The position numbers and the translations under genes were made by a program. Below are positions 24,307 through 33,291 of a stretch of 64,000 bases of DNA, piece by piece; the first letter of the stretch is position 1; the number at the start of each line of letters is the position of its first letter. The notes beneath the pieces were generated by a model. The model was given only the letters and a program-made list of their open reading frames with translations. It was not told the DNA's origin and did not search any database. The stretch is taken from NCBI RefSeq assembly GCF_033763495.1, contig NZ_JANRKL010000035.1, forward strand, positions 124,001-188,000, written 5' to 3'. This DNA comes from Haliscomenobacter sp033763495. Lineage in GTDB: Bacteria; Bacteroidota; Bacteroidia; Chitinophagales; Saprospiraceae.

Positions 24307-26463
24307 TCATACCTCATTCAAATCAATCGGCAACTTGCGCAAACGTTTGCCCGTAGCTGCAAAAATGGCATTCGCCAACGCTGGTGCCACTGGCGGCAAA
24401 CCAGGCTCGCCTACCCCACCGGGTACCTCTCCACTGTTGACAATGTGGATGTCCATCTCCGGCGCCTCGTTGATGCGCATGATCGGATAGTCGTGGAAGT
24501 TAGACTGCTGCGCCACGCCACCAGCATAGGTGATGCCAGGCTTGATGGCAGCAGTAAGCCCCATCACGATGTTGCCCTCAGTTTGTGCCTTGACGTTGTC
24601 TGGGTTTACGTGCCAGCCACAGTCGATGACCGAAACCACTTTATCAATTTTGACGCTGCCGTCGCCTTGTTTGGAAACGGTCACACAACAAGCGCTGATG
24701 CTGCCAAAACTTTTGAACACGGCCACACCCCGGCCTTGTCCTGTTGGCAGTTTTTCCTTCCAGTTGGATTTTTCAGCAATGACTTCCAACACTTTTTTGA
24801 AGCGGGCATCCTGAAGTAATCCCAAACGGGCTTCAATTGGATCCTGACCCGCTGCATGCGCCAATTCGTCCATAAAACACTCCTGACCAAAAGCAAAGTT
24901 GGAAGCATACACCGAACGCCACCAAACGATGGGGATGTCGGTTTTGACATTGCTCCAGCTCAGTTTCCACACGGGTAGGTTGTACTTGTGGTTTTCGGCG
25001 CTCAATTCACCTGCGATCCAGTCATCCACTTCGTGGTCTTTCAAGCCGTTGAAAACCTGACGGTTGATGGATTCCCCAATGGCGTGGTGGTGGAATGCCG
25101 CGATTCTTTTGCCGTTCACTGCGCCGCGCATGGCGCTCAACATCCCCGGCCGATAAGGACCCTGGCTGATGTCGTCTTCACGGGTCCAGATGACTTTGAC
25201 CGGCTTTTTCAATTCTTTGGATAAGAAGCAGGCTTCCAGCAAAAAGTCGTGGTAGGCTTTGCGACCAAAGGCACCACCGAGCAAAAAGACATTGATTTTA
25301 ATTTGCTCGGGTTTCACTTTGAGGTAACCCGCTACATCTCTCAACGCCCAGTCTGGCCCTTGAATTGGAGCCCAGATTTCTACCTCGCCATTGTCTTTGA
25401 CGTGGGCGATGGCATTTTCAGGCTCGATTGGAGCATGCGCCAGGAAGGGGGTTTCATACACCGCTTCTAGGGTCTTTTCAGCGTGCGCCAGTGCTTGATC
25501 GATGTCACCCTTTTCTTCATAGTTGATGCCTTCCGCTTTGGCGGCTTCATAACTTTTGGCGAAATAGCTATCGGTGGTCATTTTATCCAGCCCGCTATTG
25601 TCCCAAGTCACGTTCAGGGCTTTTTTGGCTTTGAGGGCGGCCCACCAGTTGGTTGCAATGACTGCCACCGCTTCCGATTTACGGTGTGGCATTGGTCGTT
25701 CGGCCTTCATGACCTTGATGACGCCAGGAATTTTTTTGGCTGCAGCATCATCGATAGAGACGATCTTGCCATGGATTGCTGGAGCGTGGAGTATGGCAGC
25801 ATAAACCATTCCCGGCACATCAACATCCATCCCGAAAACGGCCTTTCCTGTTACCCGATCGGGTACATCCAGGCGTGGTTTGGTTTTGCCAATGATTTTA
25901 AAATCCTTCGGATCCTTCAGCTTAGGATTCTTAGGAATGGGCAATTTGGATGCTTCGTCGGCCAAGTCTCCGTAGGAAAAACTCTTGTCGCTGCCTTTTT
26001 GGTGTATGCGGCCGTCCTCAGCGTAACATTTATCGATAGAGATTCCCCAGCGTTTGGCCGCAGTTTCTGTCAACATTTCTTTGGCAGCCGCGCCAGCTTT
26101 GCGTAAAGGCTCCCACAATTCACGCACACTGCTGCTACCGCCGGAGGTTTGGCTACCGTATTTGGATTTTCCATCCGACTGGATGAGTTTGACTTTTTCC
26201 AAACTCACTTCCAGTTCTTCCGCCAATAGCGAAGGTACCGCCTGGGTTGAGCCCTGTCCCATATCTGGGCGTGGGTTGACCAAGGTAATATTGCCCAGAT
26301 TATCGATGATGATAAAAGGGTTAATTTCGAGTTGTAGGGCTTCCTCTGTCAATTTGACGATTGAAGCATTTTTTGCGAAAGACGAGACCCCCAGCATCAG
26401 TCCCAAGCCGGACAAACTGCTTAGCCTCAAAAATTCGCGACGACTATTGGAATTTGGTGTCAT
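24307..26463 (-). CDS. molybdopterin-binding subunit of a xanthine dehydrogenase family oxidoreductase (IorB-like)
   Basis: A 718-aa protein with a twin-arginine signal (SNSRREFLRLSSLSGLGLML), so it is exported folded with its cofactor. Two molybdenum-domain regions follow: NPRPDMGQGSTQAVPSLLAEEL, VYETPFLAHAPIEPENA, GAFGRKAYHDF and WWRSVYASNFAFGQECFMDEL, then GVGEPGLPPVAPALANA near the end, where the family glutamate lies (GEPG). This order matches the isoquinoline 1-oxidoreductase beta subunit rather than cytoplasmic XdhB. The gene follows its iron-sulfur partner after 27 bp. Substrates are probably aromatic N-heterocycles or aldehydes in the periplasm. Electron acceptor not encoded nearby. 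Confidence 0.93.
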   Translation of the reverse strand: MTPNSNSRREFLRLSSLSGLGLMLGVSSFAKNASIVKLTEEALQLEINPFIIIDNLGNITLVNPRPDMGQGSTQAVPSLLAEELEVSLEKVKLIQSDGKSKYGSQTSGGSSSVRELWEPLRKAGAAAKEMLTETAAKRWGISIDKCYAEDGRIHQKGSDKSFSYGDLADEASKLPIPKNPKLKDPKDFKIIGKTKPRLDVPDRVTGKAVFGMDVDVPGMVYAAILHAPAIHGKIVSIDDAAAKKIPGVIKVMKAERPMPHRKSEAVAVIATNWWAALKAKKALNVTWDNSGLDKMTTDSYFAKSYEAAKAEGINYEEKGDIDQALAHAEKTLEAVYETPFLAHAPIEPENAIAHVKDNGEVEIWAPIQGPDWALRDVAGYLKVKPEQIKINVFLLGGAFGRKAYHDFLLEACFLSKELKKPVKVIWTREDDISQGPYRPGMLSAMRGAVNGKRIAAFHHHAIGESINRQVFNGLKDHEVDDWIAGELSAENHKYNLPVWKLSWSNVKTDIPIVWWRSVYASNFAFGQECFMDELAHAAGQDPIEARLGLLQDARFKKVLEVIAEKSNWKEKLPTGQGRGVAVFKSFGSISACCVTVSKQGDGSVKIDKVVSVIDCGWHVNPDNVKAQTEGNIVMGLTAAIKPGITYAGGVAQQSNFHDYPIMRINEAPEMDIHIVNSGEVPGGVGEPGLPPVAPALANAIFAATGKRLRKLPIDLNEV

Positions 26464-26490
26464 AAGCTTTTAACAATTGAGGATGAGGGA

Positions 26491-27003
26491 TTATTTACCA
26501 CCAGCTTTGCCAACTTTCTGACTGCCGCCACCACTGGTTTTGGACAAATCAGCGGCACGGTGAATGGCTTTGCGGATGCGGTCGTAAGTGCCACAGCGGC
26601 AAAGGTTGCCACTCATGGCCGTGTTGATGTCTTCGTCGCTAGGATCTGGATTGGTTTTGAGCAAGGCGACAGCTGACATAATCTGGCCGGATTGGCAATA
26701 GCCACATTGGGGCACTTGCTCTTCGATCCAGGCCTGTTGTACGGCGTGGAGGGTAGCACCATCAGAAATACCTTCAATAGTAGTCAATTTGGCACTTTTG
26801 GCCAAAGAGGAAACGGGCGTTTGACAGGAGCGAATGGGTTGACCATTCAGGTGGACCGTACATGCGCCACAAAGCGCCATACCGCAACCAAATTTTGTCC
26901 CTTTTAGGCCTGCAAAATCGCGCAGAACCCATAGCAAAGGCATGTCTGGCTCAACATCCACCGTTACTTTTTTCCCATTGACATTTAGGTTATAAACAGC
27001 CAT
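26491..27003 (-). CDS. (2Fe-2S)-binding subunit of the xanthine dehydrogenase family oxidoreductase (IorA-like)
   Basis: The ATG at 27003 gives a 170-aa protein starting MAVYNLNVNGKKVTVD; the longer frame to 27045 adds 14 residues not seen in the family. The N-terminal plant-ferredoxin cluster uses C40, C45, C48 and C60 (GCGMALCGAC). The second, helical cluster uses C100, C103, C135 and C137 (CGYC, LCRCGTY). It passes electrons from the molybdenum centre of the next gene's product to the acceptor. It has no signal peptide, so it is presumably carried through the Tat pathway by the signal of the large subunit. Confidence 0.93.
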   Translation of the reverse strand: MAVYNLNVNGKKVTVDVEPDMPLLWVLRDFAGLKGTKFGCGMALCGACTVHLNGQPIRSCQTPVSSLAKSAKLTTIEGISDGATLHAVQQAWIEEQVPQCGYCQSGQIMSAVALLKTNPDPSDEDINTAMSGNLCRCGTYDRIRKAIHRAADLSKTSGGGSQKVGKAGGK

Positions 27004-27096
27004 TGTGATGAATTTTGGGTGTAAAACAGCTTTAAAGGTACTCAATTCTAACAGTCAAAGCCAGATAAATGTGGTGATTTAGGGCAAAAATGCAAT

Positions 27097-27948
27097 TTAG
27101 AAGGTGGCAAGATGCCGCTTGCGAAAATCCTTCGGGTTTTCTCCATTCAACTTTTTAAAGGTCTTATTAAAATGAGACAGGTTTTCAAATCCACTTTCGT
27201 AACAGGCTTCCGATACATTGTATTGCTTTAACAACAGGCGTTTGGCCGTATTGATCCGGTATTGGTTCAAAAATTCCGTGAAGGTCATCCCCGTCATTTT
27301 TTTGAAATAACGGCAAAAAGCTGCATTTGATAGATTAGTCAATGCGACTATTTCCTCCATGACAATTTTTCCCTGGTGGTGTTTTTCTACAAAATGATAA
27401 ATTCTCTGCAAACGTTGCTGATCCTGAAAATACTGCTCGTTTTGAATGGGCGTTGCGCCCAATTTTTGCGCCTCATTACTCAAGGCCAATGTTTGAAAAA
27501 TATCCAATAATTCCATCAGCTGCTGAAAATGGCTAAGATTGACTAAGCGCTTGAGGCGTTGCCCAATGGTGGTTTTGGTTTCCCCAAAAAAAGAGACCCC
27601 TTCCCTACCCTGTTCAAACAAACGTCGCATATCACTCAGCTCTGGTGCTTGAAAGAAGTTTTTGCCCAAAAAATCCTCCTTGAGTTGAATGACTATTTTG
27701 TAGTGTTCATGCTCTACCCCATAATCAAAGTTTAGGTGAGGTACATTCGGGCCAATAAAAACCAAATCGCTGCCTTCGTAACGCGAGATATGATCCCCGA
27801 TGTGCCGGGTCCCATTGGCGCCTTCAATGTAAACCAGTTCGTATTCCGGATGATAATGCCATAAAAAAGTGTTGTGCAAACGTGGTGTGAGCAAAATCCG
27901 GAAAGAACGATCCGTATCAGGTCGAATGTCTTCAAACTGGATTTTCAT
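27097..27948 (-). CDS. AraC family transcriptional regulator
   Basis: The ATG at 27948 (MKIQFEDIRPDTDRSF) gives 283 aa. The N-terminal half is a cupin ligand-binding domain (NTFLWHYHPEYELVYIEG, LVFIGPNVPHL). The C-terminus has the double helix-turn-helix: LTNLSNAAFCRYFKKMTGMTFTEFLNQYRINTAKRLL and SEACYESGFENLSHFNKTFKKLNGENPKDFRK. It is divergent from the PhyH/aldo-keto reductase/Dabb/sugar transporter operon and most likely controls it in response to a sugar. Confidence 0.9.
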   Translation of the reverse strand: MKIQFEDIRPDTDRSFRILLTPRLHNTFLWHYHPEYELVYIEGANGTRHIGDHISRYEGSDLVFIGPNVPHLNFDYGVEHEHYKIVIQLKEDFLGKNFFQAPELSDMRRLFEQGREGVSFFGETKTTIGQRLKRLVNLSHFQQLMELLDIFQTLALSNEAQKLGATPIQNEQYFQDQQRLQRIYHFVEKHHQGKIVMEEIVALTNLSNAAFCRYFKKMTGMTFTEFLNQYRINTAKRLLLKQYNVSEACYESGFENLSHFNKTFKKLNGENPKDFRKRHLATF

Positions 27949-28054
27949 GCTTTTTTGTTCAAAAATAACCAAGCAAACTGATTTTTAGTCCAAGCAGGTC
28001 AATGGAGAACAAAAAAATGCAATCTACGGGGTGGAAAAGGCTGCGTCGCGTGGA

Positions 28055-28062
28055 TAATTTTG
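28055..28062 (+). promoter_or_regulatory. Bacteroidota -7 box (TAATTTTG) for the PhyH operon
   Basis: Exact TAnnTTTG match 45 bp before the ATG at 28107. It places the transcript start near 28069, which rules against the in-frame start at 28002 for the first gene. Confidence 0.55.
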
Positions 28063-28106
28063 CTTTATTCATTAAAAGTTCCTTTTTTACCTTCAAATTC
28101 AATACC

Positions 28107-29096
28107 ATGCAACCTGAAACACCCACCATGGCTCCCACAATGACGCCAACCATGGCCTTTGACCACAATCATGAAGATATCCCCGGTAATCCCTCCACTG
28201 CAAAAAGCAGCCAGGCCAAATTGAGTGACCGTTCGAATGGCCAGCCATTGCGCGTATTATCGGAAGAAGACTGGCAGTTTTGGCAACACAATGGCTACAT
28301 CGTGGTCAAAGGTGCAGTACCCAAGGAAAACTGTGCAAGACTGGCGGCCCTCCTCTGGGAATTTGAAGAAAAAGACCCTGCAGATCAGGATACCTGGTAC
28401 ACCCCCGCCCGCGCCGAAATGCGGATGAAGGAGTTGACCAACAGCGGGATGGTAGAAATTTACAACCACCAATACCTCTGGGATAACCGCCAATCTGAGC
28501 GTTTGTACAATGCTTTTGTAGACATCTGGGGCACCGAAAAACTTTGGGTGACGATCGACAGGGCCAATCTTAATTTCCCCTCTCGCCCCGGGCACGAGTT
28601 CAAAGGATTTATCCACTGGGATTACGACCCTGAAACCAAGCCTCAAAACGTTCAAGGTGTTTTGGCACTGGCCGACCAAATCGATGAGAACATGGGCGGA
28701 TTTCAGTGTGTACCGGAGCTGTTCCGCACCTATGATACCTGGAAACTCACTCAGCCTGCCGATCGTGATCACTTCAAGCCAGATATTACAGGTTTTGAAT
28801 TGGTGAAAGTAAAAATGGAAGCTGGCGATTTATTGATTTTCAACTCCTGCCTGGCCCACGGCATCCGCCCAAATATGAGTAAAGACAAGGTCCGAATCGC
28901 TCAATACATCTCCATGATGCCTGCCCAGGAAGAAGATCAGGCACTGTTGAACTGGCGCCTCAATTCCTGGTGGAATCGCATTTCACCTGAGGGATACGCT
29001 TTCCCAGGCGACCCACGCAAATGGGAACAGACTCTTTACCAAACTGCCGAATTAAGTTCATTGGGCAAAAAGTTGCTGGGATTGGAAAAATGGTAA
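28107..29096 (+). CDS. phytanoyl-CoA dioxygenase family (PhyH) 2OG-Fe(II) oxygenase
   Basis: A 329-aa cytoplasmic enzyme. After a polar N-terminus of about 50 residues the fold begins at EDWQFWQHNGYIVVKGAV. The iron ligands are in GFIHWDYDPE (HxD) and the distal His in AHGIRPN, with the 2OG-binding Arg two residues later (GIRPN). PhyH enzymes hydroxylate diverse small substrates; here the operon with an aldo-keto reductase, a Dabb protein and a FucP-type transporter suggests a sugar or sugar acid. Start at 28107 chosen from the promoter position and the absence of family features before it. Confidence 0.85.
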   Translation: MQPETPTMAPTMTPTMAFDHNHEDIPGNPSTAKSSQAKLSDRSNGQPLRVLSEEDWQFWQHNGYIVVKGAVPKENCARLAALLWEFEEKDPADQDTWYTPARAEMRMKELTNSGMVEIYNHQYLWDNRQSERLYNAFVDIWGTEKLWVTIDRANLNFPSRPGHEFKGFIHWDYDPETKPQNVQGVLALADQIDENMGGFQCVPELFRTYDTWKLTQPADRDHFKPDITGFELVKVKMEAGDLLIFNSCLAHGIRPNMSKDKVRIAQYISMMPAQEEDQALLNWRLNSWWNRISPEGYAFPGDPRKWEQTLYQTAELSSLGKKLLGLEKW

Positions 29097-29124
29097 ATTT
29101 ACACCTCCATTTTAACCCGTTCTT

Positions 29125-29955
29125 ATGCAACTAGCTTCTTATCCCGATTTTTACACCGAGCTCAACAACGGCGTTCCGATGCCCTTGCTGGGCTTGGGTG
29201 TTTATGATATGTACAATCAGGAAGCCGAAAATGCCATTCTTCAAGCTCTGGAAATAGGCTACCGCCTGATTGATACCGCCAGCATGTACAACAATGAAGT
29301 TGAAGTTGGCAATGCCATCCGCCATTCCGGGCTTCCGCGAGAAGCAATTTTCCTGACGACCAAAGTCAATGATTCGGACCATGGGTATGACCAGGCTTTG
29401 CGGGCTTTTGAAGCGAGTCAGCAGAAATTGAATTGTGAATACATCGACCTTTACCTGATCCACTGGCCCATCAAAAACAAAAGACAGGATACCTGGCGCG
29501 CGCTGGAGCGTTTGTACCAGGAAGGGCTGGTCCGGGCCATTGGCGTTGCCAATTATTTAGAGCCTTTTTTGGATGAACTGTTGCCCAGTGCCGCAGTTGT
29601 TCCAACAGTCAATCAAGTTGAATTCAGTCCTTATCTGTTTTTAGAAGGTTTGCTACAGCGTTGTCAACATGAAAAAATTGTGCTACAGGCCTACACTCCT
29701 TTGGTGCGTGGCGAACGATTTAATGATCCGAAATTACTGAGCATGGCAAAAAAATACGACAAAACGCCTGCCCAAATCATCCTGCGTTGGGCCCTCCAAC
29801 TGGGCGTTTCAACTATTCCCAAGTCAGCCAATCCAAAACGGTTGCAAGAAAATTTTGATCTTTTTGATTTTTCCATTACCGATACAGATATGGCATATTT
29901 GGCTACCTTTAACGAGGATTACCGGGTAGTCCCGAGTCCAATCTCAATGCTTTAA
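29125..29955 (+). CDS. aldo/keto reductase
   Basis: A 276-aa NAD(P)H-dependent reductase of the AKR superfamily. The catalytic tetrad is visible as D and Y in LIDTASMYNNE, K in LTTKVND and H in LYLIHWP. The cofactor end has TIPKSANPKRLQENFDLFDF, where K and R hold the NADPH phosphate. Length and the GLGVYDM start fit the AKR5-type bacterial 2,5-diketogluconate reductase-like group. It lies 28 bp after the PhyH gene and 15 bp before the Dabb gene. Probably interconverts a sugar carbonyl and alcohol in the same pathway. Confidence 0.9.
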   Translation: MQLASYPDFYTELNNGVPMPLLGLGVYDMYNQEAENAILQALEIGYRLIDTASMYNNEVEVGNAIRHSGLPREAIFLTTKVNDSDHGYDQALRAFEASQQKLNCEYIDLYLIHWPIKNKRQDTWRALERLYQEGLVRAIGVANYLEPFLDELLPSAAVVPTVNQVEFSPYLFLEGLLQRCQHEKIVLQAYTPLVRGERFNDPKLLSMAKKYDKTPAQIILRWALQLGVSTIPKSANPKRLQENFDLFDFSITDTDMAYLATFNEDYRVVPSPISML

Positions 29956-29969
29956 ATCAATTTTTTCGT

Positions 29970-30362
29970 ATGAAACCTACCTTAATAACGATCGCCTTAC
30001 TACTTTTCGGGCTCACTGCCAACGTGCAGGCCCAATCACCTAATGCAGGAAAAAAGATGCTCCTACGTCACGCAGTATTGTTCAAGTTCAAGGACAGCAG
30101 TAGTCCAGCCGAAGTGAAACAAGTAGAGGACGCTTTTCGGGCCCTGCCCAAGCAGATCAAAGAAATCAAAAGCTTTGAATGGGGCACGAACAACAGTCCG
30201 GAGAACCTCAACCAAGGGTTTACCCACTGTTTTTTCGTCACTTTTGTTTCGGAAGCAGATCGGGAAGTCTATCTCCCCCACCCTGCGCACAAAGCTTTTG
30301 TTGAGGTCTTGAAGCCTCATTTGGACAAAGTTTTGGTATTGGATTATTGGTCAAAAAAATAG
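29970..30362 (+). CDS. Dabb (stress-responsive alpha/beta barrel) domain protein, exported
   Basis: A 130-aa protein with a signal peptide (MKPTLITIALLLFGLTANVQAQ) followed by one Dabb domain: LLRHAVLFKFKDSSSPAEVKQVEDAF, IKEIKSFEWGTNNSPENLNQGFTHCFFVTF and HPAHKAFVEVLKPHLDKVLVLDY. Dabb is a dimeric ferredoxin-like fold with unclear biochemical role. Exported versions in Bacteroidota are often in sugar-use operons. It is seven bases before the transporter gene. Confidence 0.87.
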   Translation: MKPTLITIALLLFGLTANVQAQSPNAGKKMLLRHAVLFKFKDSSSPAEVKQVEDAFRALPKQIKEIKSFEWGTNNSPENLNQGFTHCFFVTFVSEADREVYLPHPAHKAFVEVLKPHLDKVLVLDYWSKK

Positions 30363-30369
30363 CAACACA

Positions 30370-31785
30370 ATGAACAACCGTACTGCGTTGTACACCCTGA
30401 TGAGCGTGTGGTTCTTTTGGGGTTTTATCGCTGCGTCAAATGGCATCCTGATTCCGATGTTCAAAGAGCAGTTTAATTTGCAGCAATGGCAATCCCAATT
30501 GGTGGATTTTGCTTTTTATGCTGCCTATTTCGTAGGGTCAATCCTCTATTTTCTGGTTTCAGCCGCACTCAAGGGTGATATCCTTAACCGCATTGGTTAC
30601 CGTCAAGGGATTATGTACGGTTTTATCATTTCAGCAGTAGGCACCTTGTTGTTTATTCCTGCTGCTTCACTGCAATCCTTTCCGCTGCTTTTGGCTGGTT
30701 TGTTTGTGGTAGGCCTTGGGTTCTCTTTGCAACAAACTTCTACCCAACCATTTATGATTGCGTTGGGCGATCCAGCGACCGGTGCACACCGCATCAACCT
30801 GGGCGGCGCAGTCAATAATTTGGGTACTACCATCGGACCAGTTTTGATCAGCTTTGTGATCTTTGGCTCGGTTGGAGATGCTGCCCCAAAAGGAGTTGGG
30901 ATTGAAGCCGTAAAAATGCCTTTCCTGGTGATTGGTTTGATTTTTATCCTCTTCGCGCTGTTTTTCCGTTTTTCCAAACTGCCAACCATCACCAATGACG
31001 AAGACGTTCAGATTGGCACCGGGGTGTTGAAATACCCGCAATTGGTATTGGGGATGATTGCCATTTTTTGCTATGTAGGTGCAGAGGTAACCATCGGTAG
31101 TAACCTGGGGGAATATTTGAGCAAGACCCAAAACCTGGATTCCTCCCAAATTTCTGAATACATTTCCCTGTTTTGGGGCAGTATGATGATGGGGCGTTGG
31201 ACTGCTGCTTTGAGCAATTTTAACTTTAGACCTGCAGTAAAAACCCTCTTAACCATCGTTACTCCATTTGTAGCCTTTGGGGTGGTTTTGTTTGTCAACT
31301 CCCTCCGTGGATCGGATGTTTCACCGCTTTACACTTATGCATTCTGTGTATTGATCATCATTGGAGCGTTTTTTGCAGCGCAAGAAAAGCCCATCCGTAC
31401 TATGGTGCTATTCTCTCTTTTGGGTGGCGTAGCCATGATTATTGGGATGCTGACCTCAGGACAAGTGGCCTTGTTTGCCTTTATTAGCGGCGGTTTGTTC
31501 TGCTCGGTGCTTTGGCCCTGCATCTTTTCATTGGCTACAGCTGGCTTGGGCAAATACACCAACCAGGGTTCGGCTTACCTGATCATGATGATTTTGGGTG
31601 GTGCAGTAGTTCCGGTTACTCAAGGTGCGCTGGCGGATGTGCCTTCCATTGGCATTAAGTTATCCTATGCCATTCCATTGCTTTGTTTTGCATACCTCTT
31701 GTTCTTTGGCATTCGTGTACAAGCCATCCTGAAAAATCAGGGCTTGGATTTCGACCGCGATGTGGCAGTGAAAGCTGGGCACTAA
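30370..31785 (+). CDS. FucP-type major facilitator sugar/H+ symporter
   Basis: A 471-aa inner-membrane protein with 12 predicted helices, starting LYTLMSVWFFWGFIAASNGILIPMFKEQFNL. The FYAAYFVGSI in helix 2 and GRWTAA between helices 7 and 8 fit the L-fucose permease (FHS) branch of the MFS. Fucose, glucose/galactose or related sugars are plausible cargoes. As the last gene of the PhyH-AKR-Dabb operon it presumably imports the pathway substrate. A hairpin at 31815-31887 follows. Confidence 0.88.
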   Translation: MNNRTALYTLMSVWFFWGFIAASNGILIPMFKEQFNLQQWQSQLVDFAFYAAYFVGSILYFLVSAALKGDILNRIGYRQGIMYGFIISAVGTLLFIPAASLQSFPLLLAGLFVVGLGFSLQQTSTQPFMIALGDPATGAHRINLGGAVNNLGTTIGPVLISFVIFGSVGDAAPKGVGIEAVKMPFLVIGLIFILFALFFRFSKLPTITNDEDVQIGTGVLKYPQLVLGMIAIFCYVGAEVTIGSNLGEYLSKTQNLDSSQISEYISLFWGSMMMGRWTAALSNFNFRPAVKTLLTIVTPFVAFGVVLFVNSLRGSDVSPLYTYAFCVLIIIGAFFAAQEKPIRTMVLFSLLGGVAMIIGMLTSGQVALFAFISGGLFCSVLWPCIFSLATAGLGKYTNQGSAYLIMMILGGAVVPVTQGALADVPSIGIKLSYAIPLLCFAYLLFFGIRVQAILKNQGLDFDRDVAVKAGH

Positions 31786-31814
31786 TACGATCCAGCCCAC
31801 TGGGTGATTTCTAA

Positions 31815-31887
31815 AGTGCCTTGGGTTTTTTCAGTAGTGAAGAACACTGCTGTGAAGTTTTTTACCATCTAGGAAACCCAAGGCACT
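31815..31887. repeat. inverted repeat after the sugar operon, CTTAGG-like family
   Basis: AGTGCCTTGGGTTT (31815-31828) is the exact complement of 31874-31887. The interior contains a second stem, CAGTAGTG with CACTGCTG (one mismatch). The outer arms resemble the AGTGCCTTAGGTTT arms at 19445 and 40545. It lies 29 bp after the transporter stop and is the likely transcript end. The rest of the 31786-32037 gap shows nothing else. Confidence 0.75.
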
Positions 31888-32037
31888 CTAGGATTTACCC
31901 CAGCCGCTGCAAAATTCGGGATGCTCAGTTTTTTGTAAAAATGCCGCTTTTCCATTCACTTTTGCCACCAATCAGGCTCATTAATTGCCTCAGGTGGAAA
32001 AGAAAAATGGCCTATGGATTGTTTTTCAAAAAAGTCA

Positions 32038-33240
32038 TCACAATTTCCCGGGAGGGACTTTGCCTTGCTTGATCAATGCCGTTTGTTCAGCATTAAAAGG
32101 TGGCCAAAACATATGTTCATCCTGCTGCGCCGAGCGGAAAAAATCGGCAATAAAATTCATTCTTTCGCCCAAATTTCCCCAATCTTTTGCCGCGCTACCA
32201 GCACTGGAATCAGGGCTGCAATCCAAATCTTCAAGAACCTTCAACAATTCGGGATTTCGGATCACAAGCAATTCTTCGGGAAACATTTTAGCTGGCTCGT
32301 AAGCAATCAAGGGAATGTCTTCCGACAAGTCCAAATGACCATCTGGTACTTCAATCCGCATCAGCATTTTGGTTGAAATTTTGCGCCACTCTGTTGCCAT
32401 GTGCTGGACTACAGGTCCCAGGTAACTTTTGAGAAATGGCGAGAGAAGTTGAAAGAGGAACCTCGGAATACTTGCTTCAATGAGTTGTTCCATTTCACCT
32501 AGCAATTTCTTTTTTAAAATTTGCTCAATGGGCGCATTGAGGGAATTGTTGATGGCTGGGTCAAGTCGGATTTGTTCGTGGTACCCAATCAACACATTGG
32601 CGTAAAAAATCAACTCCGCTTTTGCTTTGGGGTCAGTTTCAAAAATTGCTTCCTGATAAGCAGTGTAAGCCTTTTCCAGTTTATCGTAAGCATTTTCTTT
32701 GCTTTGGTTTTGCCACAAATAATCCAAAAATGCCTTCAGATTCGATTCCTTTTGATCGGGATTTGAGGCAATGCTTTGCAGGAATTGCGTGTACAAAGGA
32801 GCCAATTCAGCAAAAACCAAAAGATTCCCCTTTGCTACTTCCTTCGCTGAAGCCTTGGCTGTTTCGTTCAGGATTTTGAGTAAAAATGAATTGTTGATTT
32901 TGACTTTCCAGCCAAACCAGGTCATGGCCCCGGGGATAACGCGCACCAATTCCCTTACCCAGTCCTTCCCACGCAAAAACTCTTCAATTGCCGCGTCCAC
33001 ATTTTCCAATCGAATGAATTTTCCAGCCGTTTTGGAGGCCCAGGTGGCATAAGCACACCAACTAACATTGTTTTTTCCTAAAAGCTGACTTAATGCCAAA
33101 TTGATTTCGCTGTAGGTTTGGGTAATTTGCAGATTGCGGAGTACGGGCTCTGGGTGCCCAACTATGGTGGAGATGGTTTGATGATCAATTCTAGGGTACA
33201 TGGCGTTTAAAGTTTGAAACAAGATAACATTTTTCGGCAT
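32038..33240 (-). CDS. hypothetical protein, about 400 aa, family not recognised
   Basis: A soluble, largely alpha-helical protein without signal peptide or membrane segment. Notable stretches are SWCAYATWASKTAGKFIR near residue 60-77, a long central helical region, PRFLFQLLSPFLKSYLGPVV and a C-terminal DEHMFWPPFNAEQTALIKQGKVPPGKL. An internal ATG at 33201 (MYPRIDHQTIST) may be the true start, since the first 13 residues look unstructured. No catalytic motif is evident. It is divergent from the ornithine cyclodeaminase-like gene across 51 bp. Confidence 0.7.
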   Translation of the reverse strand: MPKNVILFQTLNAMYPRIDHQTISTIVGHPEPVLRNLQITQTYSEINLALSQLLGKNNVSWCAYATWASKTAGKFIRLENVDAAIEEFLRGKDWVRELVRVIPGAMTWFGWKVKINNSFLLKILNETAKASAKEVAKGNLLVFAELAPLYTQFLQSIASNPDQKESNLKAFLDYLWQNQSKENAYDKLEKAYTAYQEAIFETDPKAKAELIFYANVLIGYHEQIRLDPAINNSLNAPIEQILKKKLLGEMEQLIEASIPRFLFQLLSPFLKSYLGPVVQHMATEWRKISTKMLMRIEVPDGHLDLSEDIPLIAYEPAKMFPEELLVIRNPELLKVLEDLDCSPDSSAGSAAKDWGNLGERMNFIADFFRSAQQDEHMFWPPFNAEQTALIKQGKVPPGKL

Positions 33241-33291
33241 TTAGAACAGGTTCCAAAGCCTTTCTTCAAGATTAATCTTTAAATTTAGAAC

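Noticed and set aside
28002..28106. Earlier start of the PhyH gene
   Set aside because: The exact TAATTTTG box at 28055 lies inside this part, so it is most likely untranslated.
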